Shown: positions 36,101-44,186 of the stretch, one piece after another
Position numbering within the stretch: position 1 is the stretch's first letter
How the letters are laid out: the number at the start of each line of letters is the position of its first letter
Assembly: GCA_023665605.1 (NCBI GenBank)
Contig: JAMPDP010000001.1
Span: 1 to 63,030, forward strand
Source: Candidatus Amulumruptor caecigallinarius
GTDB taxonomy: Bacteria; Bacteroidota; Bacteroidia; Bacteroidales; Muribaculaceae
Direction: 5' to 3'
Length of the DNA stretch: 63,030 nt
Program-made: the position numbers and the translations under genes
The notes under the pieces: generated by a model
Seen by the model: only the letters and a program-made list of their open reading frames with translations
What the model was told of the DNA's origin: nothing
Databases searched by the model: none

Positions 36101-36839
36101 GCGCATGAAAGCCTCAGAGGCAATGCAGCTCCACAAGGAAGCCAACCGGCTGCTTGACAAGCTGAACGCTGAATTAGCCGGTTTACCCGCCGGCGAAGGA
36201 CTTACTGCCCGCACCGTCACCGTCAAGGCGCGTGCCGAGGGTGACGACATCGTGTTGCAGGCTTCTGACGGGCAAACCGTCACTTTGCCAACTCTCCGTC
36301 AACAGACTGCTGCTGACGACCTCGAGGCACCCAGACTCGCATTGGCCGACTTCGTGGTACCCCGACGCGATGACCGCGAATGGCCCGACCGATTGACACT
36401 CTTCGCCGTCACCGCCGGCAATGCGTTGCAACGATCTGTCACCGAGGCACATGAACGAGGCGACGACTATGCTTCGCTGCTGCGGCAGAGTGTGGCCGAC
36501 CGTCTCGCCGAGGCAACCACCGAATGGTTGCATCGTAAGCTACAGGCAGAAGCCGCCGCGCCCGGCATACGCCCGGCCATAGGCTACCAGTCCATGCCTG
36601 ACCAAAGCCTTGTCTTTGAGGCCGACAAACTGCTTGACTATCAGCGGGCAGGTATAAGCCTTACCGAGCATGGCGCTCTATATCCACAGGCATCCACCAC
36701 CGGTTTCTTTATATTCCATCCCGAAGCACGTTACTTCACCGTGGGCACCGTTGGTCCTGACCAGGCCGCAGACTACGCCCGCCGCCGCGGCATGACAGCC
36801 GAAGCACTCGCCCCCTATCTCGGAGCGCGTATGGGGTGA
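33117..36839 (+). CDS. metH: Cobalamin-dependent methionine synthase
   Basis: MetH moves a methyl group from methyl-tetrahydrofolate to homocysteine through cobalamin. In the 1240-aa product the homocysteine domain (~1-325) has zinc ligands in GLNCGFG and GGCCGTG, then a pterin domain (~340-630), a linker, the B12 cap and B12 domain with GDVHDIGKNIV near 768, and a SAM-binding activation domain (~900-1240). The activation domain is divergent: RPAIGYQSMPDQ replaces the usual RPAPGYPACPDH. The linker contains a repeat-like palindrome (35071-35090). In-frame starts at 33105, 33117, 33132 and 33156 are possible; one upstream of 33100 is excluded by the promoter. Confidence 0.95.
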   Translation: MDYRKMTYDGRGRMLAEELTRRVLTLDGATGTRIQAMGLTESDFRGERFAEHSCNLAGCNDVLCLTRPEAVATIHREYLDAGADLITTNTFNANTLSLAEYNLGEYVEEINRTAAEIARKVADEYAAAHPDALPKFVVGTMGPTSKSLSMAGALDDEHPATWDSLVEAYRTQAGALIAGGVDALLLETVFDPLNAKAAAYALIRVMEEAGVRLPVMVSATLTEQGRILSGQSLEGFVAAISHLQPLSVGLNCGFGAEQLMPWIRSLGKLPCYVSFHPNAGLPNDLGGYDETPQTMAAALRPLLREGALNIVGGCCGTGPDHIRAIAAEVAGASLRVPPVPVPVTRLSGMELTEIGADGKGFTKVGERCNVAGSRKFLRLVKEGKLDEAIDIARSQVKAGAAIIDVNVDDAMLDAPAEMVRFLDLLADDAVTSAVPVMIDSSSWEVIAEGLKHLRGRGIVNSISLKEGEEKFLSRAREVRDMGCAVVVMAMDETGQADTFERKMEVVRRSYRLLTEKLGYRPEEIIFDPNVLAVATGIEEHDAYGRAFIDAAAAIRREMPGTHVSGGISNLSFSFRGNNTVREAMHAIFISLAKGMDMGIVNPSAPIDPTAVEPELAEAVTHLLMNDRADASERLTAIAGRIMEAAEQHQPTGARSVAPSSAPAANTPATPSERIAAMVVQGRHEGIEELLQAEINAGKTAMQIVDESLMAGMNEVGRLFGAGKIFLPQVVRSARAMKQAVAWLEPYITGDSDASADRRDAPKVVLATVKGDVHDIGKNIVAIILRCNGFDVDDLGVMVPAEVIIEHARRVGADMIGLSGLITPSLHEMQAFAELMEREGLDIPLFVGGAATSDIHTAVRIAPGYHGQVFHTLDAAQLPGVARAWLNPDTRARAVEANRARQELLRFNNAHKLTLLSLDEARARKPQVSFTDDYVGSPLSEGALTLTPTVAEVRRLINWRAFFAAWGLDASLASVSAIDGCDHCRAQWLAAQPQEQRMKASEAMQLHKEANRLLDKLNAELAGLPAGEGLTARTVTVKARAEGDDIVLQASDGQTVTLPTLRQQTAADDLEAPRLALADFVVPRRDDREWPDRLTLFAVTAGNALQRSVTEAHERGDDYASLLRQSVADRLAEATTEWLHRKLQAEAAAPGIRPAIGYQSMPDQSLVFEADKLLDYQRAGISLTEHGALYPQASTTGFFIFHPEARYFTVGTVGPDQAADYARRRGMTAEALAPYLGARMG
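35071..35090. repeat. Palindrome inside the metH linker
   Basis: GGGCGCGA and TCGCGCCC form a perfect 8-bp stem with a 4-nt loop inside the coding sequence. It differs at only 2 of 20 positions from the intergenic palindrome at 55910-55929. In the protein it falls in a Pro/Ala/Ser-rich linker (residues ~652-658) between the pterin and B12 modules. Confidence 0.75.
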
Positions 36840-36867
36840 CATATCTTATGGAGACAGCCTCTAATCT

Positions 36868-37617
36868 TCACAGGCGCCTCTGCGCCGAGCGCTGGCGTAT
36901 GCGTATCACAGTGCTGGTGATGTAGACCGTGAAGAGGGGGAACATTATCATGCCCATGCTCGCCAGCACAAACTGGAGGATTTTGCCGATAACCGTCACC
37001 GGCGCGATGTCACAGCCGATGGTTGTGACCACCATGAACGCGAACCACAGAGCCTCGCCGAAGTCGGGAATCTGAGGGTTGACGCCATGCTCCGCCTCGA
37101 AGATAATCAGCGAGCAGAAATACACCGACAGCAGCAGGATGGTGGTGTAGGTGGCAAACACACCCGTTACACGGTTGCGCGTGAAGTAGCCGATGATAAT
37201 TGCTATGGCCAGCGCACCTCGCGCCAGAGGAATGAAGCGCAGGAAGTAGAGCGCATGCTGACTCACACGTATATCCGTAAGGTTCAGGATGTTAAGAAAC
37301 GGTATGGAGAGGAACAGGAATATCCAGCGCGACTTGACGTAGCCCAGCTTGTCAGGCGTGAGCCACAACTCGATGAAAAATGAGGCGATGAAAGCCATGC
37401 ACACCCAGAACTGGAATGTCATGTATCCTCCCGACGTCAGGAAGTCCACTCCGGTGAATGTGTCATAAGAGATATACACAATCAACAGCACCGCCAGAAG
37501 GAGCACCACAAAGTTGAGAATTCGCAGAAACCGCCTGTGCCGCAGGGAGATAGTCTGCGCGGCCGAGCGTGCCGAAGTATCAGGGGTCGAGTTAACCGAA
37601 GTATCAGGAGTAGCCAT
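36868..37617 (-). CDS. Potassium-channel-like ion transporter
   Basis: A 249-aa inner-membrane protein of the voltage-gated ion channel fold. It has several hydrophobic helices, then a pore-loop candidate (FGEALWFAFMVVTTIGCDI) and a last helix (FVLASMGMIMFPLFTVYIT). In the pore, TIGCD takes the place of the potassium filter TVGYGD and is one residue shorter, so K+ selectivity is doubtful. The N-terminus repeats an 8-residue unit (TPDTSVNS/TPDTSARS), produced by a 24-bp tandem duplication in the DNA. MATPDTSVNS at 37617 is chosen as the start; an upstream in-frame start adds 16 unlikely residues. It converges with metH. Confidence 0.82.
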   Translation of the reverse strand: MATPDTSVNSTPDTSARSAAQTISLRHRRFLRILNFVVLLLAVLLIVYISYDTFTGVDFLTSGGYMTFQFWVCMAFIASFFIELWLTPDKLGYVKSRWIFLFLSIPFLNILNLTDIRVSQHALYFLRFIPLARGALAIAIIIGYFTRNRVTGVFATYTTILLLSVYFCSLIIFEAEHGVNPQIPDFGEALWFAFMVVTTIGCDIAPVTVIGKILQFVLASMGMIMFPLFTVYITSTVIRIRQRSAQRRL

Positions 37618-37805
37618 GTGAAGAATTGTAACGTTCTCCCTATCAAACACTCCACCCGCCCCCACGGTTCGCCCCGTGCTATGCCATCCGGCCCGCCATC
37701 CCTCCGTTACGGCTGTTCACCCGTTTCCGGTAAGCCGGCGTCCATCTGCCGGCGACCATCAGCGGTGGAGCGGGTGAAAATAGCAGTGAAAATAGCAGCC
37801 TTTTC

Positions 37806-37839
37806 TTTGTGGCTAGGTCAGAGATTTTTGGTAACTTTG
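37806..37839 (+). promoter_or_regulatory. Promoter of the small membrane protein gene
   Basis: TTTG (37806-37809) and TAACTTTG (37832-37839) are 22 nt apart. It lies 52 bp upstream of the ATG at 37891. Confidence 0.7.
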
Positions 37840-37890
37840 CAGCATAATCTACCCTTCAGAAAACAATGAAGCCAATTATAAATTAACAAT

Positions 37891-38256
37891 ATGACAAACG
37901 AAGAAAAAGCCCTGATAAAGGGCAAAAAGGTTGAAGCTATTATAGCTTTGTTCTTACTGATCACACCTATTCTTGGTGTAATTTCCTTTGTGCTTTGCCT
38001 TTGTGATAATAATGGCGCATTTGCTAAGATGAGTGATTTAAGTTCACACTGGACTGGCAGCTATGGATATGATGGTGGCGGTTATACTTCCGCAGCCCCT
38101 ATTTACTTAGGGCTGATGGCTATAGCAGGGGTACTGCTTCTAAAAGATTCTTTCAGATACCTTTTCCTGAAAGATGATGAAGAAAAAAAAACACCACAAC
38201 AAAACTACATGAACGGAAACTTTACTGATAAAACGGAAGTCAGCCTAACAGAATAG
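37891..38256 (+). CDS. Small membrane protein of unknown function
   Basis: The 121-aa protein is not recognised. A charged N-terminus (MTNEEKALIKGKK) is followed by a membrane helix (~15-37), a polar Gly/Ser/Tyr-rich loop (~45-68, with GSYGYDGGGY) and a second helix (~70-90), then a hydrophilic acidic tail rich in Lys, Glu, Asn and Thr. The codon use is clearly AT-richer than in neighbours, which hints at transfer or a fast-evolving gene. It has its own promoter and precedes typA, which also has its own. Confidence 0.7.
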   Translation: MTNEEKALIKGKKVEAIIALFLLITPILGVISFVLCLCDNNGAFAKMSDLSSHWTGSYGYDGGGYTSAAPIYLGLMAIAGVLLLKDSFRYLFLKDDEEKKTPQQNYMNGNFTDKTEVSLTE

Positions 38257-38317
38257 ACTGGCTTCTGTTTTTATGCAGCGGGTGGAAACGGGGATTGGGG
38301 GTTTCGGTGAAAATGCG

Positions 38318-38325
38318 TAACTTTG
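38318..38325 (+). promoter_or_regulatory. typA: typA promoter -7 element
   Basis: TAACTTTG, a perfect -7 element with no matching -33 TTTG at normal spacing. The RNA would start near 38332, immediately before the duplicated leader sequence. Confidence 0.65.
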
Positions 38326-38338
38326 CACCCTGATTTAT

Positions 38339-38401
38339 ATCAGGACTCAGAGATTTACATTTGGTTGCTGAGAATAACATCAGGACTCAGAGATTTACAT
38401 T
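38339..38401 (+). repeat. Duplicated leader sequence of typA
   Basis: A 23-bp sequence (ATCAGGACTCAGAGATTTAC plus ATT) occurs at 38339-38361 and again, identical, at 38379-38401, 40 bp apart. A third partial echo (ACTCAGAG) runs up to the typA ATG at 38415. Confidence 0.9.
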
Positions 38402-38414
38402 AGCACTCAGAGCT

Positions 38415-40211
38415 ATGCAGAATATACGCAACGTCGCCATCATTGCCCACGTGGACCACGGTAAAACCACTCTCGTGGACAAGATGCTGCTCGCCGGACA
38501 CCTCTTTCGCGAGAACCAGAACGCCGGGGAGCTGATTCTTGACAACAATGACCTTGAGCGTGAACGCGGCATCACCATCCTCTCCAAAAACGTATCTATC
38601 AACTATAAGGATACTAAAATCAACATCATCGACACTCCGGGCCACGCTGACTTCGGCGGCGAGGTGGAGCGAGTGCTCAACATGGCCGACGGCTGTCTGC
38701 TGCTGGTGGATGCCTTCGAGGGTCCGATGCCGCAGACGCGCTTTGTGCTCCAAAAGGCTATCCAGATGGGGTTGAAGCCGGTGGTGGTGGTCAACAAGGT
38801 TGACAAGCCCAACTGCCGCCCGGACGAGGTGCAGGAGATGGTGTTTGACCTGATGTTTAACCTTGACGCTACCGAGGAGCAGCTTGACTTCCCCACCGTC
38901 TACGGCTCTGCCAAGCAGGGGTGGATGAGCGACGACTGGCGCAAACCCACAGACAACATCTGCGCAGTGCTTGATGCCATCATCGACCATATCCCGGCTC
39001 CTGAAACTATCGAGGGCCCGGCTCAGATGCTCATCACCTCGCTGGACTTCAGCAACTATGTGGGGCGCATAGCCATAGGGCGAGTGCACCGCGGAGAGCT
39101 CCGCGAGGGTATGGAGATTGCGCTGATCAAGAAGGATGGCACCGTGGTGAAGCAGCGTATCAAGGAGTTGCACGTGTTCGAGGGTATGGGCCGCAAGAAG
39201 GTAGAGTCCGTAAGCTCGGGCGACATATGCGCTCTGGTGGGCATCGAGGGATTCGAGATTGGCGACACCGTGGCCGCCGCTGACACTCCGGAGGCCCTGC
39301 CTCGCATCGCCATTGACGAGCCCACAATGTCTATGACGTTCACCATCAATGACTCGCCTTTCTTTGGCCGCGATGGCAAGTATGTCACTTCGCGTCATAT
39401 CGGCGACCGCCTCATCAAGGAGCTTGACCGCAACCTCGCCCTGCGCGTCACCAAGGCTGACCATGAGGATGTATGGACGGTGTTCGGGCGCGGCGTGCTG
39501 CACCTGTCGGTGCTCATCGAGACGATGCGCCGCGAGGGGTATGAGCTTCAGGTGGGTCAGCCGCAGGTGATTATCAAGGAGATAGACGGTCGCAAGTGCG
39601 AACCCGTGGAGCTGCTGACTGTGAACGTCCCCGAGGAGTATTCGTCGAAAATCATTGATATGGTGACGCGCCGCAAGGGTGAGATGACCTCGATGACGGT
39701 GCAGAACGATCGTGTTCATCTGGAGTTTAACATCCCGTCGCGTGGCATCATCGGCCTGCGCAACAATGTGCTGACCGCGTCGGCCGGCGAGGCTATCATG
39801 GCTCACCGCTTCCTCGAGTACCAGCCGTGGAAGGGTGACATAGAGCGACGCACCAACGGCTCGCTCATAGCCATGGAGGGAGGCACGGCTTATGCTTACG
39901 CCATCGACAAGCTTCAGGACCGCGGCCGCTTCTTCATCTTCCCGCAGGAGGAGGTGTATGCCGGTCAGGTAGTCGGCGAGAACGCCAAGGAGAACGACAT
40001 CGTGGTGAACGTCACCAAGAGCAAGAAGCTCACCAATATGCGAGCCAGCGGAGCCGATGACAAGGCCCGCATCATTCCCCCTGTGGTGTTCAGCCTTGAA
40101 GAGGCCCTGGAATATATAAAGGAGGATGAATACGTGGAGGTTACTCCCCACCACTTGCGCATCCGCAAGATACTCCTCGACGAGCTCGAGCGCAAACGCG
40201 CCAACAAGTAA
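38415..40211 (+). CDS. typA: Ribosome-associated GTPase TypA/BipA
   Basis: A translational GTPase related to EF-G (598 aa) that binds ribosomes and helps 50S assembly and stress adaptation. The P-loop AHVDHGKTT is at 11-19 and the switch [14 protein letters not shown] near 75. The C-terminal domains (~300-598) have the TypA-specific stretch with [17 protein letters not shown] and [15 protein letters not shown]. An open frame extends 18 codons upstream, but [16 protein letters not shown] fits the family, and the upstream part lies in the duplicated leader. A bidirectional terminator follows. Confidence 0.97.
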   Translation: MQNIRNVAIIAHVDHGKTTLVDKMLLAGHLFRENQNAGELILDNNDLERERGITILSKNVSINYKDTKINIIDTPGHADFGGEVERVLNMADGCLLLVDAFEGPMPQTRFVLQKAIQMGLKPVVVVNKVDKPNCRPDEVQEMVFDLMFNLDATEEQLDFPTVYGSAKQGWMSDDWRKPTDNICAVLDAIIDHIPAPETIEGPAQMLITSLDFSNYVGRIAIGRVHRGELREGMEIALIKKDGTVVKQRIKELHVFEGMGRKKVESVSSGDICALVGIEGFEIGDTVAAADTPEALPRIAIDEPTMSMTFTINDSPFFGRDGKYVTSRHIGDRLIKELDRNLALRVTKADHEDVWTVFGRGVLHLSVLIETMRREGYELQVGQPQVIIKEIDGRKCEPVELLTVNVPEEYSSKIIDMVTRRKGEMTSMTVQNDRVHLEFNIPSRGIIGLRNNVLTASAGEAIMAHRFLEYQPWKGDIERRTNGSLIAMEGGTAYAYAIDKLQDRGRFFIFPQEEVYAGQVVGENAKENDIVVNVTKSKKLTNMRASGADDKARIIPPVVFSLEEALEYIKEDEYVEVTPHHLRIRKILLDELERKRANK

Positions 40212-40283
40212 ACGGCTGCCGGACGACTGTGCACCACCGGGACTCTCCGGCGCGTATCCCCGGCCATCGCATAAAAACCGTGC

Positions 40284-40330
40284 AAAAACCGTGCAAATTT
40301 AACATCGGATGTTAAATTTGCACGGTTTTT
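40284..40330. terminator. Bidirectional terminator between typA and the symporter
   Basis: The arms AAAAACCGTGCAAATTTAAC plus ATC (40284-40306) and the exact complement (40308-40330) form a 21-bp stem with a 5-nt loop (TCGGA). Flanking A and T runs allow it to end transcription in both directions: typA from the left and the symporter gene from the right. Confidence 0.9.
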
Positions 40331-40437
40331 ACTTTGTCGGCGCGGGGATAGGGGGCCGATATGCCGGGGGACGGGGACGGAATTGGCAGGGTGGCGCTGG
40401 CGGGTGGGTCAGATGGAATGGGTCTGGCGGGATGTGG

Positions 40438-41907
40438 TCAGGCGGGGCGGGTCTGGGGGCGGCGGGCCGGCAGGGGGATGGTGGCGAGGAGGATGGTGAG
40501 GATGGCGTTGAGCAGGAGGAGCTCGAAGCCGAGTTCGTAGTCCCACTGCTGCCGGAGCCACCACTGGATGCCGAAGCAGAGGAGAGGAGCGGCCACGCAG
40601 GCTATGGGTACCATGCGGTCGTCGATGCGTCGGCTGCTGAAGAGCCCGAGGGCGAACAGCCCTAAGATGGGGCCGTAAGTGTAGCTTGCGAGGGTGTAGA
40701 CAGCTGAGATGGCATCCTGCTCGATAAGGTAGTAGAAGGCCACGATGACGAGAGCCATGACGGCCGTCATGCCAAGGTGCACCAGCTTGCGTGTGCGAGT
40801 CACCGTGGGGTCAGTGCCTGTGGTGTCGCGGCGCAGAATGTCGACGGTGAATGAGGTGGTCATGGATGTCAGGGCCGAGCCGGCGGCACTGTAGCTTGCC
40901 GAAATGAGACCTAAGACAAACACCGCGCCCACCACCCAGGGCATTACGCTGTCAGTGGCCACCATGCCGAACAGTCGGTCCGTGACCTGCGGCAGCTCCA
41001 TGTCGGGACGGCTCTCCACGTAGAGCACCAGCAGTGAGCCGAGCACAAGAAAGAGGCTGATTACCACCACCTGCATCAGGGCTGCCGAGATGAGGTTTTT
41101 CTGCGCCTGACGAGTGCCTGAGCATGAGAGGTTGCGTTGCATCAGGTCCTGGTCGAGGCCGGTGCATGCGATGGTCAGAAACACGCCGGCCACAAACTGC
41201 TTCCAGAAGTAGAGTCCGCTCTTGGGGTCGTCGAAGTAAAACACTCTGGTAGTGGAGTGCTCAGAGAGCGTGTCCATCATCCCACCCCAATCCAGGCCGA
41301 TAGCCTTGGCGAGGAAGATGATGCAAAGCACCACACTGCCCACCAGACAGAGGCTCTTGAGCATATCGGTGACAATGAGCGTGCGCACACCGCCGGTGGA
41401 TGTATAGAGTCCGATGAGAGCCACGGAGACTATCACATTGACAAAAAATGGCACTCCAAGCGGCTCAAACACAAGCAGCTGGAGTACGACGCACACCACA
41501 AAGAACCGCACGGCTGCTCCGAGCAGCTTGCTGACGAAGAAGAACCATGCGCCGCAGCGGTGGGTGAGTATGCCGAAGCGCTCCTCCAGATAACCGTAGA
41601 TGGATGTGAGGTTGCGGCGGTAGAACAGCGGGAGGAGAATGGCGGCAATCACCAGATAACCGACGGTGAAGCCGAGAACCATCTGGAGGTAGGCGTAGCC
41701 TTTGGTGACCACCATGCCGGGCACGGAGATAAACGTGACGCCTGAGATGGGAGCGCCGAGCATGGCAATGGCCACAATGGGCCATGGTGTGCGACGGTCG
41801 CCGCGAAAGAAAGTCTGGTCAGTGGCTCCGCGTCCGCTCCACCAGGAGAGGGCAAGCAGCAGGATGAAATAGCCGGCGATTACGGCAATGACGCTCAGAG
41901 GAGACAT
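40438..41907 (-). CDS. Sodium:solute symporter
   Basis: A 489-aa inner-membrane protein of the SSS family with about 13 hydrophobic segments. Landmarks include GAPISGVTFISVPGMV near 52-67, NLTSIYGYLEERFG near 97, and GLISASYSAAGSALTSMTTS near 330. The family couples sodium entry to uptake of sugars, amino acids, sialic acid or vitamins; the substrate cannot be read off. It follows the DUF2461 gene by 35 bp on the same strand, so the two are likely cotranscribed. The last ~25 residues are basic and cytosolic. Confidence 0.92.
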   Translation of the reverse strand: MSPLSVIAVIAGYFILLLALSWWSGRGATDQTFFRGDRRTPWPIVAIAMLGAPISGVTFISVPGMVVTKGYAYLQMVLGFTVGYLVIAAILLPLFYRRNLTSIYGYLEERFGILTHRCGAWFFFVSKLLGAAVRFFVVCVVLQLLVFEPLGVPFFVNVIVSVALIGLYTSTGGVRTLIVTDMLKSLCLVGSVVLCIIFLAKAIGLDWGGMMDTLSEHSTTRVFYFDDPKSGLYFWKQFVAGVFLTIACTGLDQDLMQRNLSCSGTRQAQKNLISAALMQVVVISLFLVLGSLLVLYVESRPDMELPQVTDRLFGMVATDSVMPWVVGAVFVLGLISASYSAAGSALTSMTTSFTVDILRRDTTGTDPTVTRTRKLVHLGMTAVMALVIVAFYYLIEQDAISAVYTLASYTYGPILGLFALGLFSSRRIDDRMVPIACVAAPLLCFGIQWWLRQQWDYELGFELLLLNAILTILLATIPLPARRPQTRPA

Positions 41908-41942
41908 TATGGCAAAAAAGGGGATAATCCGAGGTTAGAGAG

Positions 41943-42623
41943 TCACTCCTCCTCGAAGAGGCTGTAATTTATGAACTTGACGAAAGGCACAGCGGTAAGC
42001 ATCCGCTCGGCCGCCTTCTCGGGCCATGAGGGGTCGAGGAAAAAGGTGCGTCCCTCGGGACAGCTGCGCCCGTAGTCCTTGCGCCGTAGCAGATGTGCCA
42101 GGGGGTGGTGACGGTCGTAGCCCTGCGGGATGGTCTTGAGCGTGTCGCCCACCCAGTCGGTGAAAGTCGCGGCAAAGGCCGGCTCAGCAAGAATCGCCTC
42201 GAACTCCTCGATGTTGTCCACGATGGCGCGGCGGAGCTTCTTGAGTTGGTCCGATGGCGGGCACCATATGCCGGCGTAGAGGCCCTCGTCGGGGTTCCCT
42301 CCGCCGATTTGCAGATAGTATCCCGCGCCGCAGTCGCGGCGACCTGTGGGGCTGAGGGCTGCGGAAAAGTGGGTCTTGTAAGGAGTCTTGTCGTGCGAGA
42401 AGCGGGTGTCGCGGTATATGCGGTATGCGGCGGCGCGTGCAGTCTGCGAGGCCAGCGCGGGCTCGCCACCGGCAGCCATCAGCCCTATCATGCGGTCCAC
42501 GTCGGCGAGCCACTTATCGCGGAGTTCCTTGTAGAGCTCCTTGTGCTCGTTGAACCAGGGCCGGTTGTTGTTGGCGGCCAGTGCGTCCAGAAAGTCGTAT
42601 AATTGTTTGATATAATATGCCAT
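41943..42623 (-). CDS. DUF2461 family protein
   Basis: A soluble 226-aa protein of a family with unknown function. It shows the characteristic N-terminal ANNNRPWFNEHKELYKE and the central YRIYRDTRFSHDKTPYKTHF, then GGNPDEGLYAGIWCP. I know of no characterised activity for the family. The start MAYYIKQLYDFL at 42623 is chosen; an 18-codon upstream extension lacks family resemblance. It is upstream of the symporter gene and may share its transcript. Confidence 0.9.
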   Translation of the reverse strand: MAYYIKQLYDFLDALAANNNRPWFNEHKELYKELRDKWLADVDRMIGLMAAGGEPALASQTARAAAYRIYRDTRFSHDKTPYKTHFSAALSPTGRRDCGAGYYLQIGGGNPDEGLYAGIWCPPSDQLKKLRRAIVDNIEEFEAILAEPAFAATFTDWVGDTLKTIPQGYDRHHPLAHLLRRKDYGRSCPEGRTFFLDPSWPEKAAERMLTAVPFVKFINYSLFEEE

Positions 42624-42728
42624 GGCAAGTGGAGAGTGTAAGTCAGCGTAAAGTTCGCCATTTTCGGCGAGATACACAATGCTTTGGAGCAGGTAGGACC
42701 GGGGGGAATAGAGCCGGGGGAATATTGT

Positions 42729-42736
42729 TAAATTTG
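42729..42736 (+). promoter_or_regulatory. -7 element upstream of the sigma factor gene
   Basis: TAAATTTG matches the primary consensus; no -33 TTTG is present at the right distance. The leader to the sigma factor ATG at 42787 would be about 45 nt. Confidence 0.45.
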
Positions 42737-42786
42737 CGGGTGAGTGTTACGTTTCGTACGCCGGTTCGTATAATTAATAGAACGCA

Positions 42787-43266
42787 ATGAAAAGAGACGC
42801 ACTGACATCGGCATTTCTTGACATCCGGGGCAAGCTGCACCGGATGGCAGTGAGGCTCCTCCACGATGACGAGGATGCCCGGGATGCCGTGCAGGATGCC
42901 TACGAAAAGTTGTGGTCAAAGAGTGAGATCCAGTCGGATGCCGAGGCACGTAACAAACTGGTGCGAGTGCTTCACAACACCTGCATTGATCGCCTGCGGA
43001 CTCACCACACGGTGCCCTTAGACACAGTAAGTGCCACCGAAGAACGGAGTTTCGAGGCACCATATGAGGATATGGCGAGATATGAACAGCTTATACTCAG
43101 CGGGGGCAGCGCGCAGCAGCGACGCATCTTCACGATGATAACGCATGACTGCATGGATTACGACGAGGTAGCTGCCGCCATGGATATGACGGTAGAAGCC
43201 GTGAGGATGACTATGAGCCGCACGCGTAAACGTATCAGTATGAATCTTAAACTCATGGAACGATGA
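42787..43266 (+). CDS. ECF-type RNA polymerase sigma factor
   Basis: A 159-aa sigma-70 family factor with only regions 2 and 4, the ECF layout. Region 2 is seen in RLLHDDEDARDAVQDAYEKLW (~24-45) and NKLVRVLHNTCIDRLRTHH (~58-77). Region 4 is in MDYDEVAAAMDMTVEAVRMTMSR (~125-150). It redirects RNA polymerase to a small target set. The next gene overlaps it by 4 bp (ATGA), so they are translationally coupled; a sigma/anti-sigma pair is likely. The small secreted protein and the barrel protein follow on the same strand. Confidence 0.93.
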   Translation: MKRDALTSAFLDIRGKLHRMAVRLLHDDEDARDAVQDAYEKLWSKSEIQSDAEARNKLVRVLHNTCIDRLRTHHTVPLDTVSATEERSFEAPYEDMARYEQLILSGGSAQQRRIFTMITHDCMDYDEVAAAMDMTVEAVRMTMSRTRKRISMNLKLMER

Positions 43267-43757
43267 AAGCGGAGGAAACGGACCTGACAATCAACGAGCT
43301 GGATGAGCTCTGCAAGCTGTATATGGAATGTGGGCTGTCAGTGTCGGAGGAGAAGGAGCTGGAGTATGTGCTTAGCCGCATCGACGTGACTTCACCGGCC
43401 ATTGATCAGGTGAGGGCCTTGATGAACATACAGTTGCTCCCGCTGAGCCCGGCACCGGCAGTGACCGCCCGGAGCCGCAATTGGCGATATATCTGCGGGA
43501 TAGCGGCAAGTGTGGCTGTGATAATTTCCTTGGCCGTGTTCGCGCTGCGTCCATCCGGCTCCACGTTGGTGTCCGATGACGGCACTGTGTATATCGCGGC
43601 TTACAGCCATGGGAAACGCCTCAGCGGCAGTAAGGCAGAGGCAGCCACCGATAGGGCGATGGCAAAGGCAGACTCCCTGATGAATTATGCGGCCATGGCC
43701 GAGCGTGAATATATGCTTAAAGCAGAAAGTATCATCAATGAATCATTCAATAACTAA
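43263..43757 (+). CDS. Putative anti-sigma factor, single-pass membrane protein
   Basis: The 164-aa protein has a cytosolic N-terminus (~1-70) with an acidic helical segment (LDELCKLYMECGLSVSEEKE) like the sigma-binding part of some anti-sigma factors, one membrane helix (~75-95, YICGIAASVAVIISLAVFAL), and a periplasmic tail of about 65 residues with a helical Ala/Met-rich end. The overlap with the sigma gene and the layout support an anti-sigma role. I see neither a zinc-finger motif nor a FecR domain, so this rests on context. Confidence 0.75.
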   Translation: MKAEETDLTINELDELCKLYMECGLSVSEEKELEYVLSRIDVTSPAIDQVRALMNIQLLPLSPAPAVTARSRNWRYICGIAASVAVIISLAVFALRPSGSTLVSDDGTVYIAAYSHGKRLSGSKAEAATDRAMAKADSLMNYAAMAEREYMLKAESIINESFNN

Positions 43758-43785
43758 TTCTTTCACACCTCATCCTATCACCGAC

Positions 43786-44169
43786 ATGAAAAAGTATATT
43801 CTGATCCTGATATTCTCCATTATCTCACTGGCAGCAGCGGCAAAGGCTCCGAACCTGCATGTGGAGAAAATGTTTGACGGCTCATACAGCGCCAACCCGA
43901 GCGTGTCAATCAACATATCGCGCACGCCTCAGAAATATTTCCGTGGATGCACCGTAACTAACAATTCATCGCTTCTTAATAAAGTAGCCAAGCTCTTTGA
44001 GAAAGACCTGGAGGGAGCCACCAAGTCACAGGATTTGATGGCCAACGGGACAAGATACCGCTCCATGGTGATTATGAATAACGGAGAGGAAATCTACATC
44101 GGTCTGAGCTACGATGCCAATAATGGCTGCTACCTCTTCATCAGCGGGCCGCTGAGCGCATTTAAGTAA
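43786..44169 (+). CDS. Small secreted protein of the sigma cassette
   Basis: A 127-aa protein with a clean signal peptide (MKKYILILIFSIISLAAAAK). The mature part (~107 residues) contains RTPQKYFRGCTVTNN and ends YLFISGPLSAFK. I do not recognise the family with certainty, and it has no obvious catalytic motif. It starts 28 bp after the putative anti-sigma gene and 17 bp before the barrel gene, so it belongs to the same unit, probably as a periplasmic partner. The earlier in-frame starts are rejected because they would put 33 residues before the signal peptide. Confidence 0.75.
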   Translation: MKKYILILIFSIISLAAAAKAPNLHVEKMFDGSYSANPSVSINISRTPQKYFRGCTVTNNSSLLNKVAKLFEKDLEGATKSQDLMANGTRYRSMVIMNNGEEIYIGLSYDANNGCYLFISGPLSAFK

Positions 44170-44186
44170 CCCTAATTCACACATTT

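Noticed and set aside
38400-40154. A 584-codon open frame antisense to typA
   Set aside because: It lies completely opposite a strongly conserved GTPase gene and is His/Leu/Val-rich, as expected for the complement of a GC-rich gene.
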